A stretch of 9,411 nucleotides of DNA, taken from assembly GCA_031423635.1 (NCBI GenBank), contig JANPFX010000215.1, positions 1-9,411 of the forward strand, written 5' to 3'. A program made the translations under genes and the position numbers. Below, piece after piece: positions 1-6,193 of this stretch. Position 1 is the first letter of the stretch. Each line of letters begins with the position of its first letter. The notes beneath the pieces were generated by a model. That model was not told the DNA's origin and made no database searches. It saw only the letters and a program-made list of their open reading frames with translations. The DNA comes from JANLQX01 sp031423635 (GTDB lineage: Bacteria > Actinomycetota > Acidimicrobiia > Acidimicrobiales > JANYDT01).

Positions 1-2
1 AC

Positions 3-128
3 CTCACCCTGCTGTGTGACCCCCACCACCACTTCCTCCACGACAACAACCTCTACATCGACCGACAACCCGGCCAACCCACCCTCATCCGCCGCAAAAC
101 CGACGGATCCCTCTACGCCGGACCATGA
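3..128 (+). CDS. HNH endonuclease-like protein (DUF222/HNH type), C-terminal fragment
   Basis: This is an open frame entering from the left edge and ending at TGA 126-128, giving 41 visible residues with no start in the window. It begins LTLLCDPHHHFLHDNN, which matches the last part of HNH nuclease domains: a Cys followed by HH and a further LH, as in the 'LLC..HH...H' tail of actinobacterial DUF222/HNH proteins. After the motif come a short basic stretch (IRRKTDG) and the stop. Proteins of this family are abundant and multicopy in actinobacteria, and their cellular role is mostly unknown. The gene converges on the asparagine synthetase gene and is probably unrelated to it. I can see only the tail, so whether the whole protein is intact is unknown. 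An overlapping Thr/Ser-rich frame starting at 16 is a shadow of this one. Confidence 0.72.
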   Translation, partial: LTLLCDPHHHFLHDNNLYIDRQPGQPTLIRRKTDGSLYAGP

Positions 129-137
129 ACAAACCGT

Positions 138-175
138 CGAACCGGTTCGCGCAGGCCGCGAGACACACCGCGGCC
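138..175. terminator. Candidate bidirectional hairpin between convergent genes
   Basis: The gap 129-221 holds no gene. It contains a perfect 12-bp palindrome, CGAACCGGTTCG (138-149). Right after it is a 7-bp inverted repeat, GGCCGCG (154-160) and CGCGGCC (169-175), with an 8-nt loop. Such a GC-rich hairpin between two convergent stop codons fits a terminator serving both genes. Neither strand has a real T-tract, so this would be an atypical (U-poor) terminator. Confidence 0.4.
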
Positions 176-221
176 GAGTAACAGTGGACGCCTCTCCGTA
201 CGTCCGATTCAGCACGAAGCG

Positions 222-1745
222 TCAGAGACGCAGGCCGGCCCAGCGGGCGACATTGGCGAGCACCGGTCCGGGGTGGTCGTAGGACTCGACGAGGATGCGG
301 TGGTAGAGACATTCCTCGGCCGACCTGAGCATCACGTCGGGATGCTCCGACCGGTAGGCCGTGGCCTCTTCTTCAGTTATCTGCGCGCGTAGCAATCTGG
401 GCAGGAGATCAGCAGTGCCGCTTCCTTCGTCGAACTGCTCCTTGCGGCGCCACACAATCTCCGACGGAAGCATGTCTTCGAACGCCTTGCGCAACACCCA
501 CTTCTCCACGATGGGATCGCCGGCAAGCTTGAGCGACACCGGGATCCGCTGGGCGAGCTCGACCATCCGCAGGTCGAGGAATGGGACCCGCCCTTCGATG
601 GAGTGAAGCATCGTGAGCCGATCGGCCCGCTGCAGGTTGATGTCGTGGAGCGTGGTCACGGTGCGCCGCAGCTCCGCGTGGAGCGCCACGGGATCGGTGA
701 TCGAACGGTGATAGGTGTATCCGGCGAACAGTTCGTCGGCACCCTCACCGGTGAGGATCACCTTCGTGTGCTGCGCGGCGAGACGCGCGGTGAAGAACGT
801 CGGCACCGCATTGCGCACCAGGTCCTGGTCGAAGCTCTCCAGGCTGTGGATAATCACCGGAAGGGCGGCGATCACCTGGGCTTCGGTGATGACGTGTTCG
901 TGGTGGATCGTGCCGAGGTGATCGGAGACGAGACGGGCCGCGGCCAGGTCGCTGGAGCCCTCAACGCCGACGGAGAACGTGTGCAGTTCACCGAGATGCT
1001 GCTTGGCCAACGCCGCAATGATGCTCGAATCGAGCCCGCCGGAAAGGAATGCGCCGAGGCCGACATCACTCATGCAGTGGCTCACAACGGCGGCTTCGAG
1101 GGTCGAACGCACCTCGCGGATGTAGTAATCGGCCGAACGTTCGACCGGAACGGTGAACGGCACCTCGTAAAAGGTATGTACACCTACATCAGAGACGAAG
1201 ATCGTCCCAGGCGGGAACTCCCGGACTTCGGGGCAGAACGGCGCAAGCGCTTTGATTTCGGACGCGAACCACACCTGACCGTTCTGCTCGGCCCAGTACA
1301 GCGGCTTGATGCCGAGCGGGTCGCGAGCCAGCACCAATCTGGTTCCGTCGACGATGGCGAACGCGTACATGCCTTCGAGATGGTTCACGAGAGCGGCGCC
1401 GTGACGCTGGTACAGGTGCAGCACCGCCTCGCTGTCGCTGCCGGTACTGAACACGTGCTCGACCGAGAGGTCCTCCCGCAGAGCCGGGAAGTTGTAGATC
1501 TCACCGTTCGCGGCGATCGCCCGGGCCCGGTCAGCGGTCCAGATCGGCTGGTCTCCCCCCGCCGGATCCATGATGGAAAGCCGCCGGTGCCCGACGACCC
1601 CAGCACCCGCAATGGCGGCGAATCCTTCGGCATCCGGGCCCCGATGGGCCAGGAGGTCAAGCATCAACCCGACATTCCGCCGTGCCGCCGCAACGTCGAT
1701 TTGCGCAGCAGGGATGGTGGACCAGATTCCCGCGATGCCACACAT
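222..1745 (-). CDS. asnB: Asparagine synthase (glutamine-hydrolysing), AsnB type
   Basis: A 507-aa cytoplasmic enzyme predicted to make asparagine from aspartate, ATP and glutamine. The start at ATG 1745-1743 was chosen because it gives MCGIAGIW, placing the nucleophile Cys2 of the class II (Ntn) glutaminase domain directly after the Met that is removed. A GTG-initiated frame 26 codons longer would bury it. Glutaminase motifs are RHRGPDAEG (about 34-42), GHRRLSIMD (52-60), ANGEIYN (79-85) and SGSDSEA-like TGSDSEA (101-107). The synthetase domain has the PP-loop SGGLDSS (235-241), LTGEGADELFAGY (331-343), EGRVPFLD (384-391) and KEQFDEGSG (435-443), the last typical of AsnB. The length is slightly below E. 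coli AsnB. Its start lies 20 bp from the divergent amidotransferase gene. True asparagine synthesis is likely, but AsnB relatives also amidate or glutaminylate other carboxylates, so a role tied to this locus is possible. Confidence 0.9.
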   Translation of the reverse strand: MCGIAGIWSTIPAAQIDVAAARRNVGLMLDLLAHRGPDAEGFAAIAGAGVVGHRRLSIMDPAGGDQPIWTADRARAIAANGEIYNFPALREDLSVEHVFSTGSDSEAVLHLYQRHGAALVNHLEGMYAFAIVDGTRLVLARDPLGIKPLYWAEQNGQVWFASEIKALAPFCPEVREFPPGTIFVSDVGVHTFYEVPFTVPVERSADYYIREVRSTLEAAVVSHCMSDVGLGAFLSGGLDSSIIAALAKQHLGELHTFSVGVEGSSDLAAARLVSDHLGTIHHEHVITEAQVIAALPVIIHSLESFDQDLVRNAVPTFFTARLAAQHTKVILTGEGADELFAGYTYHRSITDPVALHAELRRTVTTLHDINLQRADRLTMLHSIEGRVPFLDLRMVELAQRIPVSLKLAGDPIVEKWVLRKAFEDMLPSEIVWRRKEQFDEGSGTADLLPRLLRAQITEEEATAYRSEHPDVMLRSAEECLYHRILVESYDHPGPVLANVARWAGLRL

Positions 1746-1750
1746 GGACG

Positions 1751-1756
1751 TAGATT
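1751..1756 (+). promoter_or_regulatory. Candidate -10 element for the amidotransferase-Ggt pair
   Basis: TAGATT (TANNNT form) ends 9 nt before the GTG start at 1766, inside the 20-bp space between the divergent genes. That would give a transcript starting within a few bases of the start codon, that is, nearly leaderless. No Shine-Dalgarno sequence is seen before the GTG. No convincing -35 hexamer lies about 17 bp upstream, so this is weak. Confidence 0.28.
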
Positions 1757-1765
1757 CTCGTCGAC

Positions 1766-2479
1766 GTGAACGAACCGCCGACGAAGAAGCGATTGGTGCT
1801 CGTCCGACATGGAGACGACCCACCGGACGACCGGGTCGCCCTGTTCGCCGCGGCCCGTGGACTCGCCGCCGACTTCCGGCGACCCTTCGCGGGCGACACC
1901 CTCCCTCCGCTCGACGAGACGGTTGCCGGGGTGGTGGTCTACGGCGGCAAATACGAGGTCTACGACACCGAACGCCACCCCTTCCTCACCGAGGAACACC
2001 GCTACATCGAAGCATGTCTCGAGGGTGACGTGCCGCTGCTCGGCATCTGCCAAGGTGCCCAATCGATCGCGCATGTACTCGGCGCACGCGTCGGACCACC
2101 GGCCCATGGCATGAGCGAGTTCGGCTTCTACGAGGTCACGCCGACGGAAGCGGGCCGGGCGGACTTCCTCCGCACACCCCTTCACATGACGCAGAGTCAC
2201 TTCCACGAGTTCGACACACCCGCCGGTGCCGTCAATCTCGCCGGCACCGATACGTTCCCAAATCAGGCGTTTCGAGTTACACCGCGCGCCTATGCTGTGC
2301 AGTTCCACCCCGAGGTGACCGCCGAGGGTTTCCGTCGCTGGCAGGACGTACCCTGGGCGCGCTACTCCCTACCCGGAGCGCAGACCCGGGAGGAGCAGAC
2401 CCGGCTCCTCGAACTTCACGACGCTGCGCAAGGCGCATGGTTCGAGGGCTTCTTGACCAAGCTGTTCGGCACGGCCTGA
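1766..2479 (+). CDS. Class I glutamine amidotransferase-like protein (GuaA/GGP-like GATase domain)
   Basis: A 237-aa stand-alone class I (triad) glutamine amidotransferase domain with no synthetase partner domain. The triad is visible: nucleophile Cys95 in GICQGAQ (93-99), and His181 and Glu183 in QFHPEV (179-184). Upstream are the usual VVVYGGKYEVYD segment (57-68) and the 'HF' stretch SHFHEFD (144-150) seen in GuaA-like domains. Free-standing members hydrolyse glutamine or gamma-glutamyl amides. Plant GGP1 of this fold is a gamma-glutamyl peptidase, while PuuD belongs to a related C26 family. The start is GTG 1766. TTG 1793 or GTG 1796, just before LVLVRHG, would trim an N-terminal tail not typical of the family. 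The stop TGA abuts the ATG of the gamma-glutamyltransferase gene, so the two are almost surely co-transcribed. The substrate cannot be read from the sequence. Confidence 0.85.
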   Translation: MNEPPTKKRLVLVRHGDDPPDDRVALFAAARGLAADFRRPFAGDTLPPLDETVAGVVVYGGKYEVYDTERHPFLTEEHRYIEACLEGDVPLLGICQGAQSIAHVLGARVGPPAHGMSEFGFYEVTPTEAGRADFLRTPLHMTQSHFHEFDTPAGAVNLAGTDTFPNQAFRVTPRAYAVQFHPEVTAEGFRRWQDVPWARYSLPGAQTREEQTRLLELHDAAQGAWFEGFLTKLFGTA

Positions 2480-4120
2480 ATGCTCCGCGCTCCTGCGAGA
2501 ATCGGTGGCGTGGACTTCGACTTCCTGGCTTCGCCAAATCCGCTCAGCCGTGCGTCGATGTTCGGCCGCCGCGGCGCCGTGGCCACGTCGCAACCCCTCG
2601 CCGCACAGGCGGGCATGGCAATCCTCCACGCTGGCGGCAACGCCAACGACGCGGCGATTGCCACCGCCATCGCCCTCACCGTCGTCGAACCGACCTCGAA
2701 CGGCATCGGGAGCGACGCGTTCGCCCTCGTGTGGAGTGATGGTCATCTTCACGGCCTGAATGCTTCGGGTCGGGCGCCGGGGTTGGCCACACTCGACGCG
2801 TATCGGTCGAAGGGCTACGACACGGTGCCGGAACTCGGTTGGGCCGGGGTGACGGTGCCCGGCGCCGTTTCCGCCTGGGCCGAGTTGCACGAGCGCTTCG
2901 GGCGGCTGCCGTTCGCGGATCTCTTCGGGCCGGCGATCGAACTCGCCGAGGGCGGCTTTCCGGCGAGTCCGGTGGTTGCCCGCTTCTGGGGACGGGCACA
3001 CAACGACTACCGCAAGCGCGCCGTTGGCCCGGAGTTCGAGGCCTGGTTCTCCACGTTCGCCGGTGGAGGGCGAACCCCTGGTGCCGGTCAGCTCGCCCGC
3101 CTACCCGACCACGCCGCGTCGCTGCGTTCGATTGCGGCTTCCGGCGGACGGTCGTTCTACGAAGGTGAGCTGGCCGATCGCATCGACGCGTTCTCGCGAG
3201 CGACCGAGGGATACCTCCGAGGAGATGATCTAGCGGCGCACCGAGCGCAGTGGGTGGAACCGATCGGCACGGACTACCGGGGTTTCGACGTGTGGGAGAT
3301 CCCGCCGAACGGTCACGGCATCAGTGCCCTGGGCGCGCTGAACATCCTGGAGGGCTACGAGTTCGACCCGAGCTCGTTCGATGATCCGCACTCATGGCAT
3401 CTCCAGATCGAGGCGATGAAGCTTGCCTTCGCCGACGCGACCGCTTACGTGGCCGATCCAGATGTGGTGGACGTGCCGATCGCCGGCATGATCGACAAGG
3501 CCTACGCCGCCACGCGACGCACGCTGATCACCGACGAGGCATCCATCCCGGCCCCGGGCGAACCACCGCGGGGCGGCACCGTCTATGTGTGCACCGCTGA
3601 TGGCGAGGGCAACATGGTCAGCTTCATCCAGAGCAACTACCAGGGTTTCGGGTCGGCCATCGTGGTGCCCGGCACCGGCATCGCGCTGCAGAACCGAGGG
3701 GCGAACTTCACGCTCGTCCCGGGCCACCCCAACGCGCTTGCTCCAGGGAAACGCCCGTATCACACGATCATCCCGGGTTTCCTGACCCGGGGCGATGAGG
3801 CCTTGGGTCCGTTCGGGGTCATGGGCGGCTTCATGCAGCCGCAGGGACACCTGCAGGTTGTCCTGCGGACCGTCGATCAGCATCTTCACCCGCAGGCGGC
3901 GCTCGACGCCCCGCGTTGGCGCTGGGAGCAGGGCCAGGTGGTCTGGCTCGAGCATCGGACCCCACCGGCGATCGTCGACGACCTCCGGGCACGCGGCCAT
4001 GAGGTCGTGCTCGTGCGTGAACCATCGGCATTCGGCCGTGGTCAGATCATCTGGAGGCACGGAGACGCGCTGGTCGCCGGCTCGGAGTCACGCGCCGACG
4101 GTCAAGCCCTGGTCTGGTGA
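2480..4120 (+). CDS. Gamma-glutamyltransferase family protein (YwrD-type, cytoplasmic)
   Basis: A 546-aa Ntn hydrolase proenzyme of the gamma-glutamyltransferase family, which transfers or hydrolyses gamma-glutamyl groups after self-cleavage into two subunits. The N-terminal part has AVATSQPLAAQAG (33-45), GGNANDAA (52-59), the NGIGSDAF segment (74-81) and a probable glutamate-binding Arg98 in SGRAPG. The predicted cleavage and nucleophile residue is Thr367 in GGTVYVCTAD (365-374), followed by FIQSNYQGFGS and LQNRGANF (403-410), and then GVMGG (446-450). No signal peptide is seen, so it should act in the cytoplasm, unlike periplasmic or secreted Ggt. ATG 2480 directly follows the previous stop. 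GTG 2510 (VDFDF...) is an alternative start that fits YwrD-like N-termini better. Co-transcription with the amidotransferase suggests a shared gamma-glutamyl substrate. A beta-lactam-acylase-like or other amide hydrolase activity is also possible. Confidence 0.88.
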   Translation: MLRAPARIGGVDFDFLASPNPLSRASMFGRRGAVATSQPLAAQAGMAILHAGGNANDAAIATAIALTVVEPTSNGIGSDAFALVWSDGHLHGLNASGRAPGLATLDAYRSKGYDTVPELGWAGVTVPGAVSAWAELHERFGRLPFADLFGPAIELAEGGFPASPVVARFWGRAHNDYRKRAVGPEFEAWFSTFAGGGRTPGAGQLARLPDHAASLRSIAASGGRSFYEGELADRIDAFSRATEGYLRGDDLAAHRAQWVEPIGTDYRGFDVWEIPPNGHGISALGALNILEGYEFDPSSFDDPHSWHLQIEAMKLAFADATAYVADPDVVDVPIAGMIDKAYAATRRTLITDEASIPAPGEPPRGGTVYVCTADGEGNMVSFIQSNYQGFGSAIVVPGTGIALQNRGANFTLVPGHPNALAPGKRPYHTIIPGFLTRGDEALGPFGVMGGFMQPQGHLQVVLRTVDQHLHPQAALDAPRWRWEQGQVVWLEHRTPPAIVDDLRARGHEVVLVREPSAFGRGQIIWRHGDALVAGSESRADGQALVW

Positions 4121-4332
4121 CCAACACGACCTGCAGGACTACTGCTCCCACGGCGGCACCCCAATCACGGGCGAGGCGCATCGAAGGCCGGCGAACAACT
4201 GCGCTCGCGTTTTTTCGAGCACCGTCCACGGCGTGACCGGTGAGTCGATCACGGGCAGAAACGATTCGGAACGCACGGATGGTGCCTCACAAGCGTTGAT
4301 CGTGGCCGGGAGAGAAGGTGGGCGGGCACTGC
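4121..4332. other. Convergent intergenic gap, no gene seen
   Basis: These 212 bp separate the stop of the gamma-glutamyltransferase gene from the stop of the XRE-cupin gene. No credible coding frame or RNA gene is visible. There is a T-run at 4210-4215 just after a GC-rich stretch, flanked by GCTCG (4203-4207) and CGAGC (4216-4220), and a 9-bp repeat ATCACGGGC at 4164 and 4248. Either could be part of termination, but neither makes a clear terminator. Confidence 0.5.
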
Positions 4333-4959
4333 TCAGCTTCGGGTCAGGGGATCACGCACGATGCCCCAGCCCTTCACCGACAACACGCTGACCGGCAGTT
4401 CGACGAGTCGAACGATGCCATGACTGACCTGTCCGGGAAACTGCAGACTGTCACCGGCGGTCAGCGGGTAGGTCACCGACCCGACGCCGAACTCGAGCGA
4501 GCCCTCGAGCACCTGCACGAACTCCGTGCCGCCGTGCTTGCGGATCGGGAACCGATCGGCCTGTTTCCGATACGTCGTGATCGTGGGTTCCAGGCGTTGA
4601 TGGATCCCGCGCAGAACCCCGAGCGATCGCACCTCGGCCCCGGCCACGAGATCTTTCTGTTGCAGAACGATTCCACCACCTGCTTGCACATGGATTGCTT
4701 CGTCATCGTCGTCGATACCGCGCAACAGCGCAGTCACCGGCACGTTGAGCGCAACGGCGAGCCGCGCCATCGTCGCCAGGCCGGGAGAGATCTTCGAGTT
4801 CTCGATCTTCGAAAGCATCGCTTTCGAGATGCCTGCCCGAAGCGCGAGCTCGGCGACGGTGAGGTGAGAGGTGGTGCGGTACTCACGGACGCGCGCACCG
4901 ACTGCTCGGCTGATCTGATCGAGAGATTCGGCAACCGCGGCGTCGTCGACGGTGCTCAG
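4333..4959 (-). CDS. XRE-family helix-turn-helix regulator with C-terminal cupin domain (PuuR-like)
   Basis: A predicted DNA-binding transcription regulator with a small-ligand cupin sensor domain. Read from CTG 4959 it has 208 aa. The XRE helix-turn-helix is at about 20-77 (GARVREYRTTSHLTVAELAL, then AGISKAMLSKIE), followed by an acidic linker (DDDDE, 83-87) and a cupin_2 barrel at about 135-200 (KHGGTEF, VLEGSLEF, AGDSLQFPGQVSHG). Candidate metal or ligand residues are His142, Glu146 and His180. The first ATG (4818) falls inside the helix-turn-helix and would remove its first helices. No ATG, GTG or TTG precedes it in frame. CTG 4959 overlaps the oxygenase stop as CTGA and has GGGGA 7 nt upstream, so I prefer it. 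It is the last gene of the - strand run, and its position suggests it controls this run or the nearby + strand pair. An assembly frameshift near the 5' end is the main alternative. Confidence 0.83.
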   Translation of the reverse strand: MSTVDDAAVAESLDQISRAVGARVREYRTTSHLTVAELALRAGISKAMLSKIENSKISPGLATMARLAVALNVPVTALLRGIDDDDEAIHVQAGGGIVLQQKDLVAGAEVRSLGVLRGIHQRLEPTITTYRKQADRFPIRKHGGTEFVQVLEGSLEFGVGSVTYPLTAGDSLQFPGQVSHGIVRLVELPVSVLSVKGWGIVRDPLTRS

Positions 4960-6134
4960 GAGAGGTTCCCCGGCGTGAGCCGCTCGTCCACACCGGTTCG
5001 TCCATGGTCTTCGCGCAGACGCCGCAGGCGACTGTGGAACTGATCGCGATCGACCGTGAACAGCTGCAGATGGCGTCCACCGCCTTCTCCGGTGAAGGCA
5101 GTACGACCGTGTAGAGCGCGTTGATTGTCGAACACGATCGCCTCACCGGCGGCGAGATGGCGGCGCACGAAGAACCTCTCGTCGTTCATCAGCTTGGTGA
5201 ATCGGATGAACGCACGGTAGAAGTCCCCGATGACTTCGCGCCCCAGATCGAGGGGCGCCATCGAGCGCTCATGGAAGCGGATGCCGGCCAGCTCACCGTC
5301 ACGATCAAAAGCGATGATCGGCGCGTCCGCGATCATGTACACGTCCTCGCCCTGGTCCACCGACTCGGTGCGATGACGGATGTAGGGGACGGCGGTCGTG
5401 CGCAGGAGGTCAAAGCCGCGGGGATGCTGCGCGCGCATCTCCTCGGCGACGGCGAATCCGTCAACGATGATCGACTCACCACCGCTGTTCGTCGACGAGA
5501 TGCACCGCAGCGCCGAGCACCCCGACGGTGTGTAGCGGAACGGATCATCGGTGTGCGGATCGAGCGCGAGCCCTGTCTGGGAGAGTTCCCAGGTGTCGGG
5601 CTCGACGATGAGGTCGAAGATGCGGCCGAAGTCGGTTTCGCGAATGCGGCCGATGAGCGCGGCCAACGCTTCTGTCCCCGACGTCCCGTCGGGGACACCG
5701 GTGACGACGGCGGCACCGAACTCCGACACGGCATCGAGCAGGTCGCAGTGGGCGTCGGAGCCATTGGCCGGCATCGCGAACACCTTGAGCGTGGCAGCGC
5801 CACGAAAGGTGGAGATCCTCCTCGGCCGATCCGGTCGACGGTCAGGCCGATTGGCGTAGAGCCACGCGGCGGGAAACACGGACCGGTCGGCATCGGAGAA
5901 TGTCACCTCCAGCAGGGCACCGGCGATGCTGACATCAACGACGGTCAGTTCTGGGTCGAGATCGACAACCGAGAACGTGCGGAACGCCTTGTTCCGGTCT
6001 CCGTCCTCGGGGCAATTGTCGGCCAGCCACAGGGCGTGGAAGAAGGTCTCTCCGCCCTTCTCCCAGCCGATCACGATGCCGTCACCGGTCGCGGTACGGG
6101 AAACTGCGATCGCGGGCACGGTCACAGTGGCCAT
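4956..6134 (-). CDS. Gamma-butyrobetaine dioxygenase/TauD-like Fe(II)/2-oxoglutarate oxygenase
   Basis: A 392-aa cytoplasmic oxygenase that should couple oxidative decarboxylation of 2-oxoglutarate to hydroxylation of a small, perhaps amine-containing, substrate. The N-terminal part (about 15-100) matches the gamma-butyrobetaine hydroxylase N-terminal domain (FFHALWLADNC and VFPAAWL). The double-stranded beta-helix domain has the iron ligands His194 and Asp196 (PHTDDPF) and His342 (ALHGR), with Arg354 (GRHLQ) as the likely 2-oxoglutarate anchor. The spacing closely follows human BBOX1 (His202, Asp204, His347). The zinc-binding cysteines of the BBOX1 N-domain are mostly absent. ATG 6134 is preceded by a promoter-like sequence placing transcription start at the A of the ATG. 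The 3' end overlaps the XRE-cupin start. Carnitine-type metabolism is possible, but the Mo hydroxylase neighbour argues for another substrate. Substrate specificity is not readable from the motifs. Confidence 0.88.
   Translation of the reverse strand: MATVTVPAIAVSRTATGDGIVIGWEKGGETFFHALWLADNCPEDGDRNKAFRTFSVVDLDPELTVVDVSIAGALLEVTFSDADRSVFPAAWLYANRPDRRPDRPRRISTFRGAATLKVFAMPANGSDAHCDLLDAVSEFGAAVVTGVPDGTSGTEALAALIGRIRETDFGRIFDLIVEPDTWELSQTGLALDPHTDDPFRYTPSGCSALRCISSTNSGGESIIVDGFAVAEEMRAQHPRGFDLLRTTAVPYIRHRTESVDQGEDVYMIADAPIIAFDRDGELAGIRFHERSMAPLDLGREVIGDFYRAFIRFTKLMNDERFFVRRHLAAGEAIVFDNQRALHGRTAFTGEGGGRHLQLFTVDRDQFHSRLRRLREDHGRTGVDERLTPGNLS
5673..5697. repeat. Perfect 10-bp inverted repeat inside the oxygenase gene
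   Basis: TGTCCCCGAC (5673-5682) and GTCGGGGACA (5688-5697) form a perfect 10-bp stem with a 5-nt loop. It lies in the oxygenase coding sequence, at residues about 146-155 (GVPDGTSGT). In the mRNA it would be a strong hairpin. There is no following T-tract on either strand, so it is not a standard terminator. Confidence 0.6.
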
Positions 6135-6140
6135 GCCGAA

Positions 6141-6169
6141 AGGGTACTCCGAAGAAACTAGTTAATCAA
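6141..6169 (-). promoter_or_regulatory. Candidate leaderless promoter of the oxygenase-regulator pair, with palindrome in the spacer
   Basis: On the - strand, TTGATT (6169-6164) and TACCCT (6146-6141) are separated by exactly 17 bp, and six bases separate the -10 hexamer from the ATG at 6134. Transcription would therefore start at or next to the A of the ATG, the usual geometry of leaderless actinobacterial genes. The spacer contains the 8-bp palindrome AACTAGTT (6156-6163), in an AT-rich patch unlike its surroundings, which could be an operator for the XRE-cupin protein. This is inferred from the pattern only. Confidence 0.48.
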
Positions 6170-6193
6170 GGAGAAACACATCTTTGGCCGGGG

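Noticed and set aside
16..282. Thr/Ser-rich small protein that could look like a secreted linker
   Set aside because: The third frame of the same DNA reads as an HNH domain tail with its C..HH pattern, so the Thr run is a frame shadow.
603..1769. 388-codon open frame on the + strand, opposite asnB
   Set aside because: Antisense to a gene with full family motifs. Its composition is Arg/Gly/Asp-rich with no recognisable motif, typical of shadow frames in GC-rich DNA.
1664..2308. 214-codon - strand frame opposite the amidotransferase and running into asnB
   Set aside because: It overlaps the asnB 5' end and the catalytic region of the amidotransferase, and has no recognisable motif.
4203..4220. 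T-run with 5-bp flanking repeat as an intrinsic terminator
   Set aside because: The T's lie in the loop rather than after the stem, and the stem is only 5 bp. Not convincing.
4333..4818. XRE-cupin gene starting at ATG 4818 as a cupin-only protein
   Set aside because: The codons just upstream, in frame, encode the first helices of the XRE domain, so the gene must extend beyond this ATG.
5121..6161. 346-codon open frame on the + strand, opposite the oxygenase
   Set aside because: The - strand frame carries the HxD...H iron motif and family architecture. The + frame has no domain-like pattern.
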